Below are positions 25,655-35,147 of a stretch of 64,000 nt of DNA, piece by piece (position 1 is the first letter of the stretch; each line of letters begins with the position of its first letter). Made by a program: the position numbers and the translations under genes. Source of the DNA: Candidatus Desulforudis audaxviator MP104C (GTDB lineage Bacteria > Bacillota > Desulfotomaculia > Desulfotomaculales > Desulforudaceae); assembly GCF_000018425.1 (NCBI RefSeq), contig NC_010424.1, forward strand, positions 1,566,501 to 1,630,500, written 5' to 3'. The notes beneath the pieces were generated by a model. It did not search any database. It was not told the origin of the DNA and worked only from the letters and a program-made list of their open reading frames with translations.

Positions 25655-27868
25655 TTAGTATTCCTGGAAGTAATCCTGCAGTCCGGCCGCGATGGCCGCC
25701 GCGGCCCGATTCTGAAAGGCAGGGTCAGCCAGGAGTCTTTCCTCAACGGGGTTTGATATAAAGGCCACCTCCACCAAGGCCGAGGGCATGTTCGTAGCCC
25801 GCAGCACAGCAAACCGCGCCTGGAACAAGCCAAGGTCGTTCCTTCCCAACCCGGCAAGCAGGGCGGTCTGAAGTGCACCGGCCAACCTTTCCCTGGCGGC
25901 TATTTGACCCGGAGTCATAACGTCCGGATAAGGCCACCAGTAGGTGCTGGTGCCGTGCTTGGAGTGATCGACATTTGCATTGGCGTGGATGCTCACAAAA
26001 ACGTCGGCGCCGGCCTGGTTCGCGATTTCAGCCCGTTGCAGGAGTTCCACGAACACATCCGATTGCCGGGTCAGGATTACCTCGGCTCCCTGCTGCCTGA
26101 GTAGTTGGGCCGCTTCCAGGGTGATGGCTAAAACAACGTCTTTCTCCCTCACGCCGGTGGGCCCGGTCGCGCCTGGATCCCTGCCGCCGTGCCCGGCGTC
26201 AAGGACTATGACCCGTCCCTGCATTACGTTCGCCACCGCGAAGATCTCCACGGTCAGGGTCCGCCGGTCCCCTGAAAGGTCCGTCTTGTAGCGGGTATGA
26301 GCCAGCCCCTGTTTGACGTCGCAGGCCAGCCGGAAGCGCCCGTCCGCTTCCCCGGTCCTGATTGTGCTCACAACAGGTGACTGCAGGGTCTGGGTCGCCG
26401 GAACCTGCCCGCCGGCGAAACCGTCGACGTCAATGACAATCCGGTCGGGGTTCGGCAGGCGGAAAGCCGAATACTCGATGGGTGTCGTGGAACTAACGGT
26501 AATGATCACCCGGTCTCCGGATACTCTCGCGTCAAACGAGATTTCCCCCCGATCCGGGTCCGCGTCACTACCACCGTTCACGGGTGGAAGACCGGCGGTA
26601 TCAATATCCACTCGCACCGTCGCCGATTCCACCCACCCGAGGTTGCCGTTCGGCAACCGGATCTGGTACCAGCCCCCCCGCTCGGCAACCAGCGGCAACC
26701 GGAAACCCCGTGTGGCCTGGGCGATGGCCGTGTACTGGCGCCCGGGTTGGCTCCGTACGTCCACCGCTTCCACGTCCACCACTGCGTTGCCGACCAAGGC
26801 CCGTACCGTGCGGTCCGGCGGGTCCGTCGGATTCACGGAACCGGGGGCCGTGACCGGCGTCGGCTGCGTCGGGGCCACAGACGCCGGAGCCGCTTCCAAC
26901 CGCACCAGCCAGCCGGCCACCCAGGCCGCCTGACCGTTCGCCTGGCGCACCTGCACCCAGTCACCCGATTTGCCCAACACCGGCAAACGAGCACCCTGCC
27001 CCGCCTGACCCACCACCGGGTGGTTCGTGCCCGCACCACCCCGCAAATTCACCGCTCCGGTGGTAACCACCGCCACCTGTCCACCGGTCGCCGTAGCCGG
27101 CTGCGTCGGGGCCACAGACGCCGGAGCCGCTTCCAACCGCACCAGCCAGCCGGCCACCCAAGCCGCCTGACCGTTCGCCTGGCGCACCTGCACCCAGTCA
27201 CCCGATTTGCCCAACACCGGCAAACGAGCACCCTGCCCCGCCTGACCCACCACCGGGTGGTTCGTGCCCGCACCACCCCGCAAATTCACCGCTCCGGTGG
27301 TAACCACCGCCACCTGTCCACCGGTCGCCGTAGCCGGCTGCGTCGGGGCCACAGACGCCGGAGCCGCTTCCAACCGCACCAGCCAGCCGGCCACCCAAGC
27401 CGCCTGACCGTTCGCCTGGCGCACCTGCACCCAGTCACCCGATTTGCCCAACACCGGCAAACAGGCACCCTGCCCCGCCTGACCCACCACCGGGTGGTTC
27501 GTGCCCGCACCACCCCGCAAATTCACCGCTCCGGTGGTAACCACCGCCACCTGTCCACCGGTCGCCGTAGCCGGCTGCGTCGGGGCCACAGACGCCGGAG
27601 CCGCTTCCAACCGCACCAGCCAGCCGGCCACCCAAGCCGCCTGACCGTTCGCCTGGCGCACCTGCACCCAGTCACCCGATTTGCCCAACACCGGCAAACG
27701 GGCACCCTGCCCCGCCTGACCCACCACCGGGTGGTTCGTGCCCGCACCACCCCGCAAATTCACCGTCGGGTTGGTGACGACGGCCATCTGACTGGCCTCG
27801 ACGCTCCTACCGGCCAAGCCAATGACTAGGAACAGGAAGACGGCTACCAGAACCAATCGTTTTGGCAT
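25655..27868 (-). CDS. exported N-acetylmuramoyl-L-alanine amidase with five SH3b domains
   Basis: 737 residues from the ATG at 27868 (AAAGGAG). Signal peptide (LVLVAVFLFLVIGLAG), then four almost identical 79-residue SH3b repeats (each with VNLRGGAGTNHPVVGQAGQG and GDWVQVRQANGQAAWVAGWL), a fifth diverged SH3b (AVDVRSQPGRQYTAIAQATR), an AMIN domain (GDRVIITVSSTTPIEYSAFR) and a C-terminal Amidase_3 zinc domain: VIVLDAGHGGRDPGATG, the Glu in VREKDVVLAI, ADVFVSIHANAN and ALVEVAFISNPVEE. It cleaves the amide between MurNAc and the stem peptide. The SH3b and AMIN parts should bind the wall. Monocistronic. Confidence 0.95.
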   Translation of the reverse strand: MPKRLVLVAVFLFLVIGLAGRSVEASQMAVVTNPTVNLRGGAGTNHPVVGQAGQGARLPVLGKSGDWVQVRQANGQAAWVAGWLVRLEAAPASVAPTQPATATGGQVAVVTTGAVNLRGGAGTNHPVVGQAGQGACLPVLGKSGDWVQVRQANGQAAWVAGWLVRLEAAPASVAPTQPATATGGQVAVVTTGAVNLRGGAGTNHPVVGQAGQGARLPVLGKSGDWVQVRQANGQAAWVAGWLVRLEAAPASVAPTQPATATGGQVAVVTTGAVNLRGGAGTNHPVVGQAGQGARLPVLGKSGDWVQVRQANGQAAWVAGWLVRLEAAPASVAPTQPTPVTAPGSVNPTDPPDRTVRALVGNAVVDVEAVDVRSQPGRQYTAIAQATRGFRLPLVAERGGWYQIRLPNGNLGWVESATVRVDIDTAGLPPVNGGSDADPDRGEISFDARVSGDRVIITVSSTTPIEYSAFRLPNPDRIVIDVDGFAGGQVPATQTLQSPVVSTIRTGEADGRFRLACDVKQGLAHTRYKTDLSGDRRTLTVEIFAVANVMQGRVIVLDAGHGGRDPGATGPTGVREKDVVLAITLEAAQLLRQQGAEVILTRQSDVFVELLQRAEIANQAGADVFVSIHANANVDHSKHGTSTYWWPYPDVMTPGQIAARERLAGALQTALLAGLGRNDLGLFQARFAVLRATNMPSALVEVAFISNPVEERLLADPAFQNRAAAAIAAGLQDYFQEY
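26862..27775 (-). repeat. four tandem 237-bp coding repeats in the amidase gene
   Basis: The period is 237 bp (79 codons): the word GGCTGCGTCGGGGCC recurs at 26862, 27099, 27336 and 27573. Units two to four are almost identical at DNA level, with single substitutions. This indicates recent expansion or conversion and a likely copy-number polymorphism. Confidence 0.95.
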
Positions 27869-28085
27869 TCTGTCGGCTCCTTTGTTGTAAGCTAAACGTC
27901 TGTTCGACATCGACCTCCCAGAACCCTGCTATTTAGGAAAAAAAGGCATATTTTACCTGTGTTCGGAGGTTCCCGCTGCTGGACAAAGTTGAATTTTGTC
28001 GGCGGCGTGCCTCCGGATTTCGGCTCGCTTGCATAAAAGAGCCGCTGTCAACCCCAGAATAATTGAAAAGGAGCGTTATAAAAGC

Positions 28086-29009
28086 ATGTGGTGGAAAGCG
28101 CTTTTTCTGTTTCTGGCCTTCTCCCTGACCGCCGGTCCGGCTGAAGGCGGGGAGTTTTACCTGGTCTGCCCGCTGAATTGCGAGCAGCAGCGCTCGCTCT
28201 ACGTGGACAGGACCAAATTCCTGGAGGGCAATGACGTCCGCGAAGTCCAGGAACAACTGCGGGCCGCGGGACTGTTCCAGGGACCGGTAAACGGCGTGTA
28301 CGGCCCGATCACCGCCGCAGCGGTTAGAAGCCTGCAGGAAGCGAACGGTATCGAACCCAGCGGGGTGGTGGACGCGGAAACCTGGTACCTGCTCGCCCTG
28401 ATGTCCACCCCGGTGAAAACCAGCGAACCGCTTCCCCCGCCCACTGGAGAGGTGGAAATCATTATCGACGTCCAAAAACGCACCCTGACCGTGATGGAAA
28501 ACGGCTACCCGTACAAGCAGTTCCCCTGCGCCGTCGGCAAGAACGAAACCCCTACCCCGGTGGGCAACTGGAGCATCCGCCGCAAGGCGCGGAACTGGGG
28601 CACCGGTTTCGGCACCCGGTGGCTGGGACTAAACATCGACTGGGGCATCTACGGCATTCACGGCACCAACAAGCCTTACTCCATCGGCACCCGGGCCAGC
28701 CACGGCTGCATCCGGATGTTCAACCGGCACGTGGAGGAACTCTTCCCGTGGGTTGAGGCCGGCACCCCCGTGCACATCGTGGGCAACATCATGGGTCCCG
28801 AACACCGTCCAACCCTGGTCCACGGGGACCGCGAGTCCGGGGTTTTGGAAATCCAACGCCTGATGCAGAAACACGGGTATTATGACGGCCCCATCGACGG
28901 CATTTTCGGCTCCGGCCTCCAAAAAGCAGTGGTCCAGTTCCGCAAAGACCACAACCTACGGTACGACAACCGGGTGGACCGTGAGATGTACGAGCTATTG
29001 GGCCTTTAG
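28086..29009 (+). CDS. L,D-transpeptidase (YkuD) flanked by two peptidoglycan-binding domains
   Basis: 307 residues from the ATG at 28086 behind AAAGGAG. Signal peptide (LFLFLAFSLTAGPAEG), a PG_binding_1 domain (VREVQEQLRAAGLFQGPVNG), the YkuD catalytic domain with IYGIHGTNKPYSIGTRASHG and the catalytic Cys in SHGCIRM, and a second PG_binding_1 domain (EIQRLMQKHGYYDGPIDGIF). It makes 3-3 cross-links or attaches proteins in the cell wall or spore cortex. Divergent from the amidase gene, 217 bp away, which suggests joint wall remodelling. Confidence 0.93.
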   Translation: MWWKALFLFLAFSLTAGPAEGGEFYLVCPLNCEQQRSLYVDRTKFLEGNDVREVQEQLRAAGLFQGPVNGVYGPITAAAVRSLQEANGIEPSGVVDAETWYLLALMSTPVKTSEPLPPPTGEVEIIIDVQKRTLTVMENGYPYKQFPCAVGKNETPTPVGNWSIRRKARNWGTGFGTRWLGLNIDWGIYGIHGTNKPYSIGTRASHGCIRMFNRHVEELFPWVEAGTPVHIVGNIMGPEHRPTLVHGDRESGVLEIQRLMQKHGYYDGPIDGIFGSGLQKAVVQFRKDHNLRYDNRVDREMYELLGL

Positions 29010-29020
29010 GCGCCTGGACT

Positions 29021-30052
29021 TCAATTCAACTTGACGATTCTGGGCTTGAAGTCCAACCGCTGCAAGAGTTCCAGGTATTCTTCATTGCGGATCTCCGCCC
29101 ACGGCTTACCGATCAGGGCCACGAACACGCCCTCCAGGACATTCGTTCCGAAGGAGCGGCCCTCGTACTCGGGAGTAGTCGTGACCAGGTATGAAGCACC
29201 GCGCTCCCGGAGCAGTTCCACGTCCGCGCTGGTGGTCGTGTTTGTCACGATGATCTTCCCGTCCAGAGCGGGCGGCAGGTAGCGCTGGATCAGGTGAAAA
29301 TCGCCAGCCACCACCCGGGCCTCCTGGTAATAGGACGCGAAACGCCGGCCTTTGGATTCGTTGGTTACATCCTGTTTTTTCCCGGTCGGGTAGAGCAACT
29401 GGAAGGGCAGTTTGGTCACCACCGGGACGATCATCCGGGCCAGCTTCTCCAACTGGGCCACGGTTCGGATCGGGTAGGGGATACCAAGGATGAAGATCAA
29501 GTCCCCGAACACAGTGCGGCACCCGGCGTCGACGAACGCCTGGGCCATGCCGAAGCGGTCGGCCGCGCTGACCATTAAAACCGGGGTGCCCGGGGGAATC
29601 AAGTCAGTCTTTCGGGACAGGTGGAGGACCACCTCACGCTCCAGCGTCCGCTTCAGGCTGCTGCCGTCGACGACCGGTGTCTGCCGCACGGCCTCCATCA
29701 GCTTGAGACCATCGCGGATGGCGTACCGGCGGTCACGGATAAACAAGAAGACGTCGATGCCGCCCAATCCGATGGCATCGACCTTTCCGTCCAGTTCGCG
29801 CAATGTGGCCAGAGCCTTCTGGAAGTCCCCGTCCGTCCCGACCCGGCTGATTTCAAACTCTTCACCCAGAAGCTCCACCCGTACGGTCTTATTGCGTCTG
29901 GACGACCCCAGGCTGACACTGACCACCTTTTTCAAGCGTTTGCGCCCCCGTTCGACTAGCTTCAAGTCAATTTTAGCTAAGGCAGGACCCATTTGCAAAT
30001 AGCACGCTTTATTGCCAATTCGCGGCTTGGCAAGCGGCACTTGCCGGCTCAT
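29021..30052 (-). CDS. conserved Clostridia protein (annotated in relatives as quinate 5-dehydrogenase), function uncertain
   Basis: 343 residues. A short basic start, then KVVSVSLGSSRRNKTVRVEL, VDAIGLGGIDVFLFIRDRRY and a Rossmann-like LTTTPEYEGRSFGTNVLEG region (ATTTSADVELLRERGASYLV before it). Similar proteins occur across Peptococcaceae and I recall them carrying the quinate dehydrogenase label; I see no classical NAD-binding GxGxxG and do not trust that name. The first 30 residues may not be translated (TTG at codon 40 is an alternative start). It is followed closely by the EVE-domain gene upstream (12 bp gap). Confidence 0.6.
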   Translation of the reverse strand: MSRQVPLAKPRIGNKACYLQMGPALAKIDLKLVERGRKRLKKVVSVSLGSSRRNKTVRVELLGEEFEISRVGTDGDFQKALATLRELDGKVDAIGLGGIDVFLFIRDRRYAIRDGLKLMEAVRQTPVVDGSSLKRTLEREVVLHLSRKTDLIPPGTPVLMVSAADRFGMAQAFVDAGCRTVFGDLIFILGIPYPIRTVAQLEKLARMIVPVVTKLPFQLLYPTGKKQDVTNESKGRRFASYYQEARVVAGDFHLIQRYLPPALDGKIIVTNTTTSADVELLRERGASYLVTTTPEYEGRSFGTNVLEGVFVALIGKPWAEIRNEEYLELLQRLDFKPRIVKLN

Positions 30053-30064
30053 AATTGTACCGCC

Positions 30065-30541
30065 TCACTGGGCGCTCTGCGTCACGATCAGGTCGAAATC
30101 TTCTTGGCCGATTGGAACGATGCCCTGCCGTAGGTACAGGCCGTAGTGTTTTTTGTCCCTGATGAAAGTAAGCGCCGGTACGAGGGGCTTCAAAGGAACT
30201 TCGTCCAGCCAGTAGATCACCAGCAACAGCGGGATCCGGCTGGAAAAACGGGTGATGCCCATCTCGGCCAGAAAAGCTCCGTCCTCCGCCGTGACCGGAG
30301 CAACCGGCCCGGAACACAAGCCTTGGGCGACAAAACTGCCGCCCCCCGGCCTTCCGCCCAGGTAGAATACAATGCGGTCTCCGCCCTTGATTCGGTTCCG
30401 GTAAGGGGCGGAAGCGGTGGTGTACCATACCAGCTTTTCGGTAAGGACCTTCCAGATTTCGTAGCTGGAGATTCTGCCTTTGTCGGACTGGACCGGCGTG
30501 GCCACAAAGACAAAGTGGTTAGGAGCATTGGCGTTCCTCAT
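30065..30541 (-). CDS. EVE/PUA-like domain protein
   Basis: 158 residues. It begins NHFVFVATPVQSDKGRISSY, with later NRIKGGDRIVFYLGG and VIYWLDEVPLKPLVPALTFI. This is the layout of EVE (PUA-like) domains, which bind modified bases in nucleic acids. There is no fused enzyme domain. Same orientation as the next gene downstream (29021-30052), 12 bp apart, probably co-transcribed. Confidence 0.7.
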   Translation of the reverse strand: MRNANAPNHFVFVATPVQSDKGRISSYEIWKVLTEKLVWYTTASAPYRNRIKGGDRIVFYLGGRPGGGSFVAQGLCSGPVAPVTAEDGAFLAEMGITRFSSRIPLLLVIYWLDEVPLKPLVPALTFIRDKKHYGLYLRQGIVPIGQEDFDLIVTQSAQ

Positions 30542-30922
30542 AAGGGCCTCCTTCCGAACCTAGGCTCTGCCACCTTCGCCTTCAACACAGCAAGACTGCT
30601 TTCTACATTCGTAGCGCTTCTCCTCCTGGGAATGACCGCCGGCAGTTCCCCAGTTCACGCCAGACATCCTCAGCCTTTATGCCTTTGCCGGCTTCGATTT
30701 CCTTATCGGGCTTCCCCAAGAATCGCCTGTTTATCCCGCAGATGGGCATCCATTTGGGCTACCTGTTCCTCCTAGCCGAGCAAGAGGGACATTTCCTCGG
30801 CCAGAGCAGACTTGCTTTGCTCGAAAGAGTTGCGCAGGCTTGCGCGCTCACATGATTAATGGGTGATCCGAAAATGGGATGGAAAAGCAAAACCCCGGAG
30901 TATAAAGCTCCGGGAGCGCTAA
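30542..30922. other. gene-poor stretch with a possible antitoxin-like relic
   Basis: No intact gene. On the minus strand around 30640-30760 two frames read MDAHLRDKQAILGEA and KEIEAGKGIKAEDVWRELG, the latter reminiscent of addiction-module antitoxin tails; one frameshift would join them. A hairpin CCCGGAG/CTCCGGG near 30893-30913 is followed by T-rich sequence on the minus strand. Confidence 0.3.
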
Positions 30923-31111
30923 AGGGAGAGTTTCCGAGAGGCTATGGGGGTTAATTACGGGACGGTATTCACCAGTTACGGGGTGGGCGGCCTGGCGGGC
31001 CCGCTTTTGGCCTCTTTCTTCTATGGCACTACCGGAAGGTATGACACCGCGTTCATGATCGCTGCCTTTTTCTGCGTTACCGCGGCGGTCATGGCCGTGT
31101 TCACCCGGTAA
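30923..31111 (+). pseudogene. C-terminal fragment of an MFS transporter (OxlT-like)
   Basis: The frame reads MGVNYGTVFTSYGVGGLAGP then LLASFFYGTTGRYDTAFMIA and ends AVMAVFTR-stop at 31111. This is the last two transmembrane helices of an oxalate/formate antiporter-type major facilitator. The upstream 80% is missing and the frame opens after a stop at 30920-30922. A weak hairpin (AACCACGC/GCGTGGTT, about 31184-31210) after it could be its old terminator. Confidence 0.7.
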
Positions 31112-31284
31112 CCTCAAGAAGTCTTGTGCCGGGCGATAGATACCGGCGACTGATCAACCCCCGGAAAAAGCAGTCGGCCGAAAAGAACCACGCTCGGGAA
31201 CGGGCGTGGTTTTCTGGTACTCTTGGGAAATCCGCACAACGGGTCAAGGCGTCTACCAGACAAAGATAGCAGGAGGAGATAGCC

Positions 31285-32130
31285 TTGCCCAAGCCGATGT
31301 TACTTAAGGTTTGTTGCCTGGTACTGGTATTGGCCCTGGCTTTCCCGATCAGCTTCGGGTTCGCCGGGAGTGGGAGACACCCGGGCAGGGTAAAGGTGCT
31401 GGTTGAGGAAGACGAGGTTACGTTTCCCGACGCCCAACCAGTCGTTGCCGGAAACCGGGTCATGGTACCGCTGCGGGCTGTGGCCGAGGCACTAGGCTGG
31501 CGTGTGAGCTGGAGCCCGAGCGCGCAGATCGTACACATTATCAAGAATGAGATCGAGGTTTCGGTAGCCATCGGCGGTTCGGTTTACCAGGTCGACGGTC
31601 AGCCCCGTGAGATGAACGCAGTACCGTTCTTGCAGGAGCAGCGTACGTACGTGCCCGTGAGGTTTGTTTCAGAGGGTCTGGGCTACGGCGTTTCCTGGGA
31701 TGGGGCGAGTGCCAGCGTCCGGATCAAGCCGCCGGTTCCCGTGCGGGTGGAACCGCCCGCCGGGTTACTGCCGGACCGGGTGCGCGGGCACATTCCGGGC
31801 ATGCTGCTGAGTTCCGAAGTGATCCTGGGCACCCTGTTTTTGGACGGCTGTCCCACGATCCAGGTAATCCAGAAGCACGCTCTGCGGCCCGCGGACGGAG
31901 ATTTACGGGCGGCGCTGGAGGCGGCGGTGGGGCAGGAAGTAGTGGTCGTCGGTTACTATCTGCCGGGGGAACGAGTCTTTGAGGTGCGAGGTGTTAAAAT
32001 GGAAAAGTGGGCGGAAGGCTACCCCGGCCACATCCCCGGCAAACTCCGGGCGGTGGACCTGATCTACGGCACCTTGTACCTGAATGGACTGTATTGGATT
32101 CTTCGGTTTTACTTGCCGGATTCAAGATAA
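31285..32130 (+). CDS. exported stalk-domain (copper amine oxidase N-domain-like) protein
   Basis: 281 residues from the TTG at 31285 behind AGGAGGAG. Signal peptide (VCCLVLVLALAFPISFGFA), then a copper-amine-oxidase-N type stalk domain: RVMVPLRAVAEALGWRVSWS and RTYVPVRFVSEGLGYGVSWD, each the hallmark of one half. The C-terminal 110 residues hold two copies of a GHIPG...LGTLFLDG / YGTLYLNGL unit of unknown type. Such stalk domains act in wall attachment in Firmicutes. Confidence 0.82.
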   Translation: MPKPMLLKVCCLVLVLALAFPISFGFAGSGRHPGRVKVLVEEDEVTFPDAQPVVAGNRVMVPLRAVAEALGWRVSWSPSAQIVHIIKNEIEVSVAIGGSVYQVDGQPREMNAVPFLQEQRTYVPVRFVSEGLGYGVSWDGASASVRIKPPVPVRVEPPAGLLPDRVRGHIPGMLLSSEVILGTLFLDGCPTIQVIQKHALRPADGDLRAALEAAVGQEVVVVGYYLPGERVFEVRGVKMEKWAEGYPGHIPGKLRAVDLIYGTLYLNGLYWILRFYLPDSR

Positions 32131-32186
32131 TTGCTCCAGGTAAAAGCAAATTCCTATCCCTTATTCTTTGTTAGGGGGAATGATAG

Positions 32187-35147
32187 GTGGGTATCATGTC
32201 CATAATTTTGACCTTAATTGTCCTGATGTCATATATTATCTTAGCTCCTGCACCGGCAACGGCCACTGTGCCGGTGTCCTCCACCATCGCCGGCCAGAAC
32301 CGCTCTGTCTATGTTTCGCTCCATTACGAGGATGCCAGCGAGAGAATGGCGGTTATCAAGGCCCGGTTGCAGCAGGACGTACATGCCCTGGAGCACGTCT
32401 TCCAGTCCTTGCAGGAAACAGGCGAGCTCGACGGCCGGTATCCCAACTTGCTTGTCAGGGCCGGGTATCACCCGGATGCTGAAAGCGGCTTCGCGCCGGC
32501 AGCCGCCACCCTTTCCCTAACTCCTGCTGTTGCCCTGACCAGCGGTTTTCCCATGGAAGGACCGCTTGACGGAATCTATCGCGCTGAAAACCTGGGCCGG
32601 GCCTACGTGATTGACACAACCGCCGGCCTGCTCTCTTTTGCTGACTTGCTGGCCCTTGTTCTGCTCTTGCCGCGCCTGAACGAGCAAAACCCGGTGCTGA
32701 CCGTAAGCGACGAGGAAACTCTGGCGCAAGTCAAAAACAGCCGAGAACACCAGGCTTTTAGCAAACTCCGGCTGGAATTGGGCCCTTTTGGAGCAGGGGG
32801 TACGCCGGAAGGCCTGGTTCCCGTCTGGCAGGCAGGAGTTTTCTCTTACCGCGCTTATGATCTCTCGGGCAACAGGCTTTTTGAACTGCAGCCGCTGGAT
32901 TATTATCTGGCCAGGCCTTCCTGGTCGCCGTCCATTTCCCGCTTTCTCGCCTATGCCACAGAGAAAGAGCTGTATTTTGTTGAGCTGTTTTCCAGAAAGA
33001 CTCACCGCATTGACCTGCCGGCTCTTTTTCCTCAGAGGTATCTGCAGATCTCCGAGAGCATCGAGCTGGCCGTCAGCCCGCAGGGGAATCATATTTACTT
33101 TACGCTGAGCTTTAATCTGCCTGAGGAATTCTGGGAAACTGGAAACCACACCTATGTTTTTGCCCCGGACACCGGGGAGGTCCGGGTTGCCGAAGCAAAA
33201 GCGCCAGGAGCGGCGGAGCCGGCCCCCGAATCGTCTCCGGGAGCAGTGACTGGGTTTGTAGATCCCCTTCCCGGGTATGTTTCACCCGTCTATCAATTGG
33301 GCGGTATGGGTGGTTGGCAGCCGGGGCGGATAAGCCGCTACGAGTACGAAAGCTTTGTCAGCCCGCAATGGGCCGCTCTTTTGCCAAAGGACAGCCAGCT
33401 TGTTTTTTTTCCCGCCGGGTTATTAGCACAAAGCCGCTTTCTCGCCTACGGCTCGCAGGAAGAAATCGTTGTCTTTGATATCATAGAACAGGAGTATTAT
33501 CGCTTAAACTTAAAAGAATTGCACCCTGCCGATTACAAGGGGATTAGCAATATCCGGTTTGCCCAAAACCCAACGGGAGACAAAATCTATTTTTCCCTTG
33601 AAGGCTACGGCTTTATAACGGCAGCTTACATTTGGGATATTTTCACAGATGCACTGGAGCAGTCTGGTAAAACCTTGGAGGAAATGCAGCAGGAAGGGTG
33701 GGCGGAATTTACCCCCGGGGCCGCGAACTACTTGTTGCCGCCGGGCAGCAAGGTGCTCGCGGGGAATGAGGCTAGAAGAGCCATCTTTAGCTATATGTTA
33801 TCTCTCCCGGCTGGTGCTCTTGTATCCCTCTTAGCCTGGCTCGGGGTGCTCTTTTTCGCTTTTGTATTACCCTTTGTGCTGGCCTACGCGGCAACCTTCC
33901 TGGCCGCGCTCAAGCTAAAGAGTGCTAGGCTGCTGTCGGGCTCCGGACCGGCATTAACCACAATGCTGTTTGTTGCCCTCTCTGTTCTGGCAATCAGGCT
34001 TACGTTGCCTTACGGTAATACGATTGAGCGGCTGGTTTATCCCTTACCCTGGGTTTACGATTTAAGGAGTCCTGCTGCTATGCTTTTTATGTGGGGCTTT
34101 GTAACGGCTGTGATGGCTGTGCTAACCATCCTGGTTTTTTACCAGGCCCGCGTTCTGGCCCGGGCTTTTTTCCAGGGTTCAGCCGGTTTCCACCGGGAGG
34201 GGAAAATCGTAGCCGCCTCTGCCTACGCAGTCTACGGCTTGGCCGGAGCGGTGTTGTTTTACTTATTTTATGGTTTTGTGGGAACAAGGTTATTAGATAG
34301 ATTATTACCAGGGCTACCAAAGGAGTTGGATTTTCTGCTTGTTCTGGCAGTGCTGTTTCTGCTCTGCCTGGCAGTATCCTTCTTTCTTTTGCAGGCCACT
34401 CCGTCTGCTGCCAGATACCTGGCTGCTGCCGCCGCTTTCCTGGGAATTGGTATTATAGGATATCATAGTGTCAGCTACTTCGGGGATGTCAGCGGATATT
34501 ATTCCTTGTCTGAAGCTGTAAGGCGGTTTATGCTGGAGAGCTGGCTTAGAAATTTGGCCGCCATTTTACCCTTAACGTTGATTTGCATAGCCTACCTGTT
34601 CAGAATGGAACTTTTGCGCCGCGGCCGGACACTGAAAGCACCGGCAGCGCTCGCGGCGGCTGTCCTGATTGCCGTATCGGCAATGGCTATTCTTCTCTTT
34701 GGGGAGCGGCTGCTTTGGTTCGTGTCGGGACTGGGATACTTCGCCTTGCCGGTTGCCTTCGCCCTGTTTGCGATAACAGCCATATCAATCCTGACCGCGC
34801 TTGCGTATGTTTTTCGCCCCCCTGGCCGGCAGCCCTTACCGCCTGAAGCGCCATCATCTGTTGTAACGCCCACCGCAGAGGATACCCTAGCGCCAACCAC
34901 AAAGAGGCTTAAGTTTCCGGTCGGCCAGGCGGCTGCCGGTGTTTCAGCCCTGCTGGTCTTCATCATCTTGATAATTGAAGGGGTAACAGCGGTTCTTCCG
35001 GGATACTTAGGATTGCCGCTGCTATTACTATCCCTTTTTTACCTGGCCGTATCGTTTGTCTTTTATCTTGGCCGGTTATTAACCGTTCGTTTGGCTGGTT
35101 TGCTTTTTACGCCCGAGCGTATCAGTGAGCTGACTTCCAAACCATAG
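32187..35147 (+). CDS. large exported/membrane protein of unknown function
   Basis: 986 residues, start GTG at 32187 behind AGGGGG. N-terminal signal anchor (IILTLIVLMSYIILAPAPAT), an extracytoplasmic region of about 520 residues with beta-propeller-like strands (RYLQISESIELAVSPQGNHI, KGISNIRFAQNPTGDKIYFS), then about 12 hydrophobic helices from residue 535 on (for example LAWLGVLFFAFVLPFVLAYA) and a cytoplasmic Thr/Pro-rich loop. I do not recognise the family. Codon use and GC are lower than in neighbours (many TTT/ATT codons), hinting at transfer. Confidence 0.8.
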   Translation: MGIMSIILTLIVLMSYIILAPAPATATVPVSSTIAGQNRSVYVSLHYEDASERMAVIKARLQQDVHALEHVFQSLQETGELDGRYPNLLVRAGYHPDAESGFAPAAATLSLTPAVALTSGFPMEGPLDGIYRAENLGRAYVIDTTAGLLSFADLLALVLLLPRLNEQNPVLTVSDEETLAQVKNSREHQAFSKLRLELGPFGAGGTPEGLVPVWQAGVFSYRAYDLSGNRLFELQPLDYYLARPSWSPSISRFLAYATEKELYFVELFSRKTHRIDLPALFPQRYLQISESIELAVSPQGNHIYFTLSFNLPEEFWETGNHTYVFAPDTGEVRVAEAKAPGAAEPAPESSPGAVTGFVDPLPGYVSPVYQLGGMGGWQPGRISRYEYESFVSPQWAALLPKDSQLVFFPAGLLAQSRFLAYGSQEEIVVFDIIEQEYYRLNLKELHPADYKGISNIRFAQNPTGDKIYFSLEGYGFITAAYIWDIFTDALEQSGKTLEEMQQEGWAEFTPGAANYLLPPGSKVLAGNEARRAIFSYMLSLPAGALVSLLAWLGVLFFAFVLPFVLAYAATFLAALKLKSARLLSGSGPALTTMLFVALSVLAIRLTLPYGNTIERLVYPLPWVYDLRSPAAMLFMWGFVTAVMAVLTILVFYQARVLARAFFQGSAGFHREGKIVAASAYAVYGLAGAVLFYLFYGFVGTRLLDRLLPGLPKELDFLLVLAVLFLLCLAVSFFLLQATPSAARYLAAAAAFLGIGIIGYHSVSYFGDVSGYYSLSEAVRRFMLESWLRNLAAILPLTLICIAYLFRMELLRRGRTLKAPAALAAAVLIAVSAMAILLFGERLLWFVSGLGYFALPVAFALFAITAISILTALAYVFRPPGRQPLPPEAPSSVVTPTAEDTLAPTTKRLKFPVGQAAAGVSALLVFIILIIEGVTAVLPGYLGLPLLLLSLFYLAVSFVFYLGRLLTVRLAGLLFTPERISELTSKP

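Noticed and set aside
26862-27775. CRISPR array or satellite DNA
   Set aside because: The repeats are 237 bp, contiguous, in frame and encode SH3b domains; no spacers are present.
26747-27829. 360-residue plus-strand open frame with repeats (HRQTSTLPRLTHHRVVRART type)
   Set aside because: It is antisense to the four identical SH3b repeats of the amidase; the repeats keep the frame open by chance.
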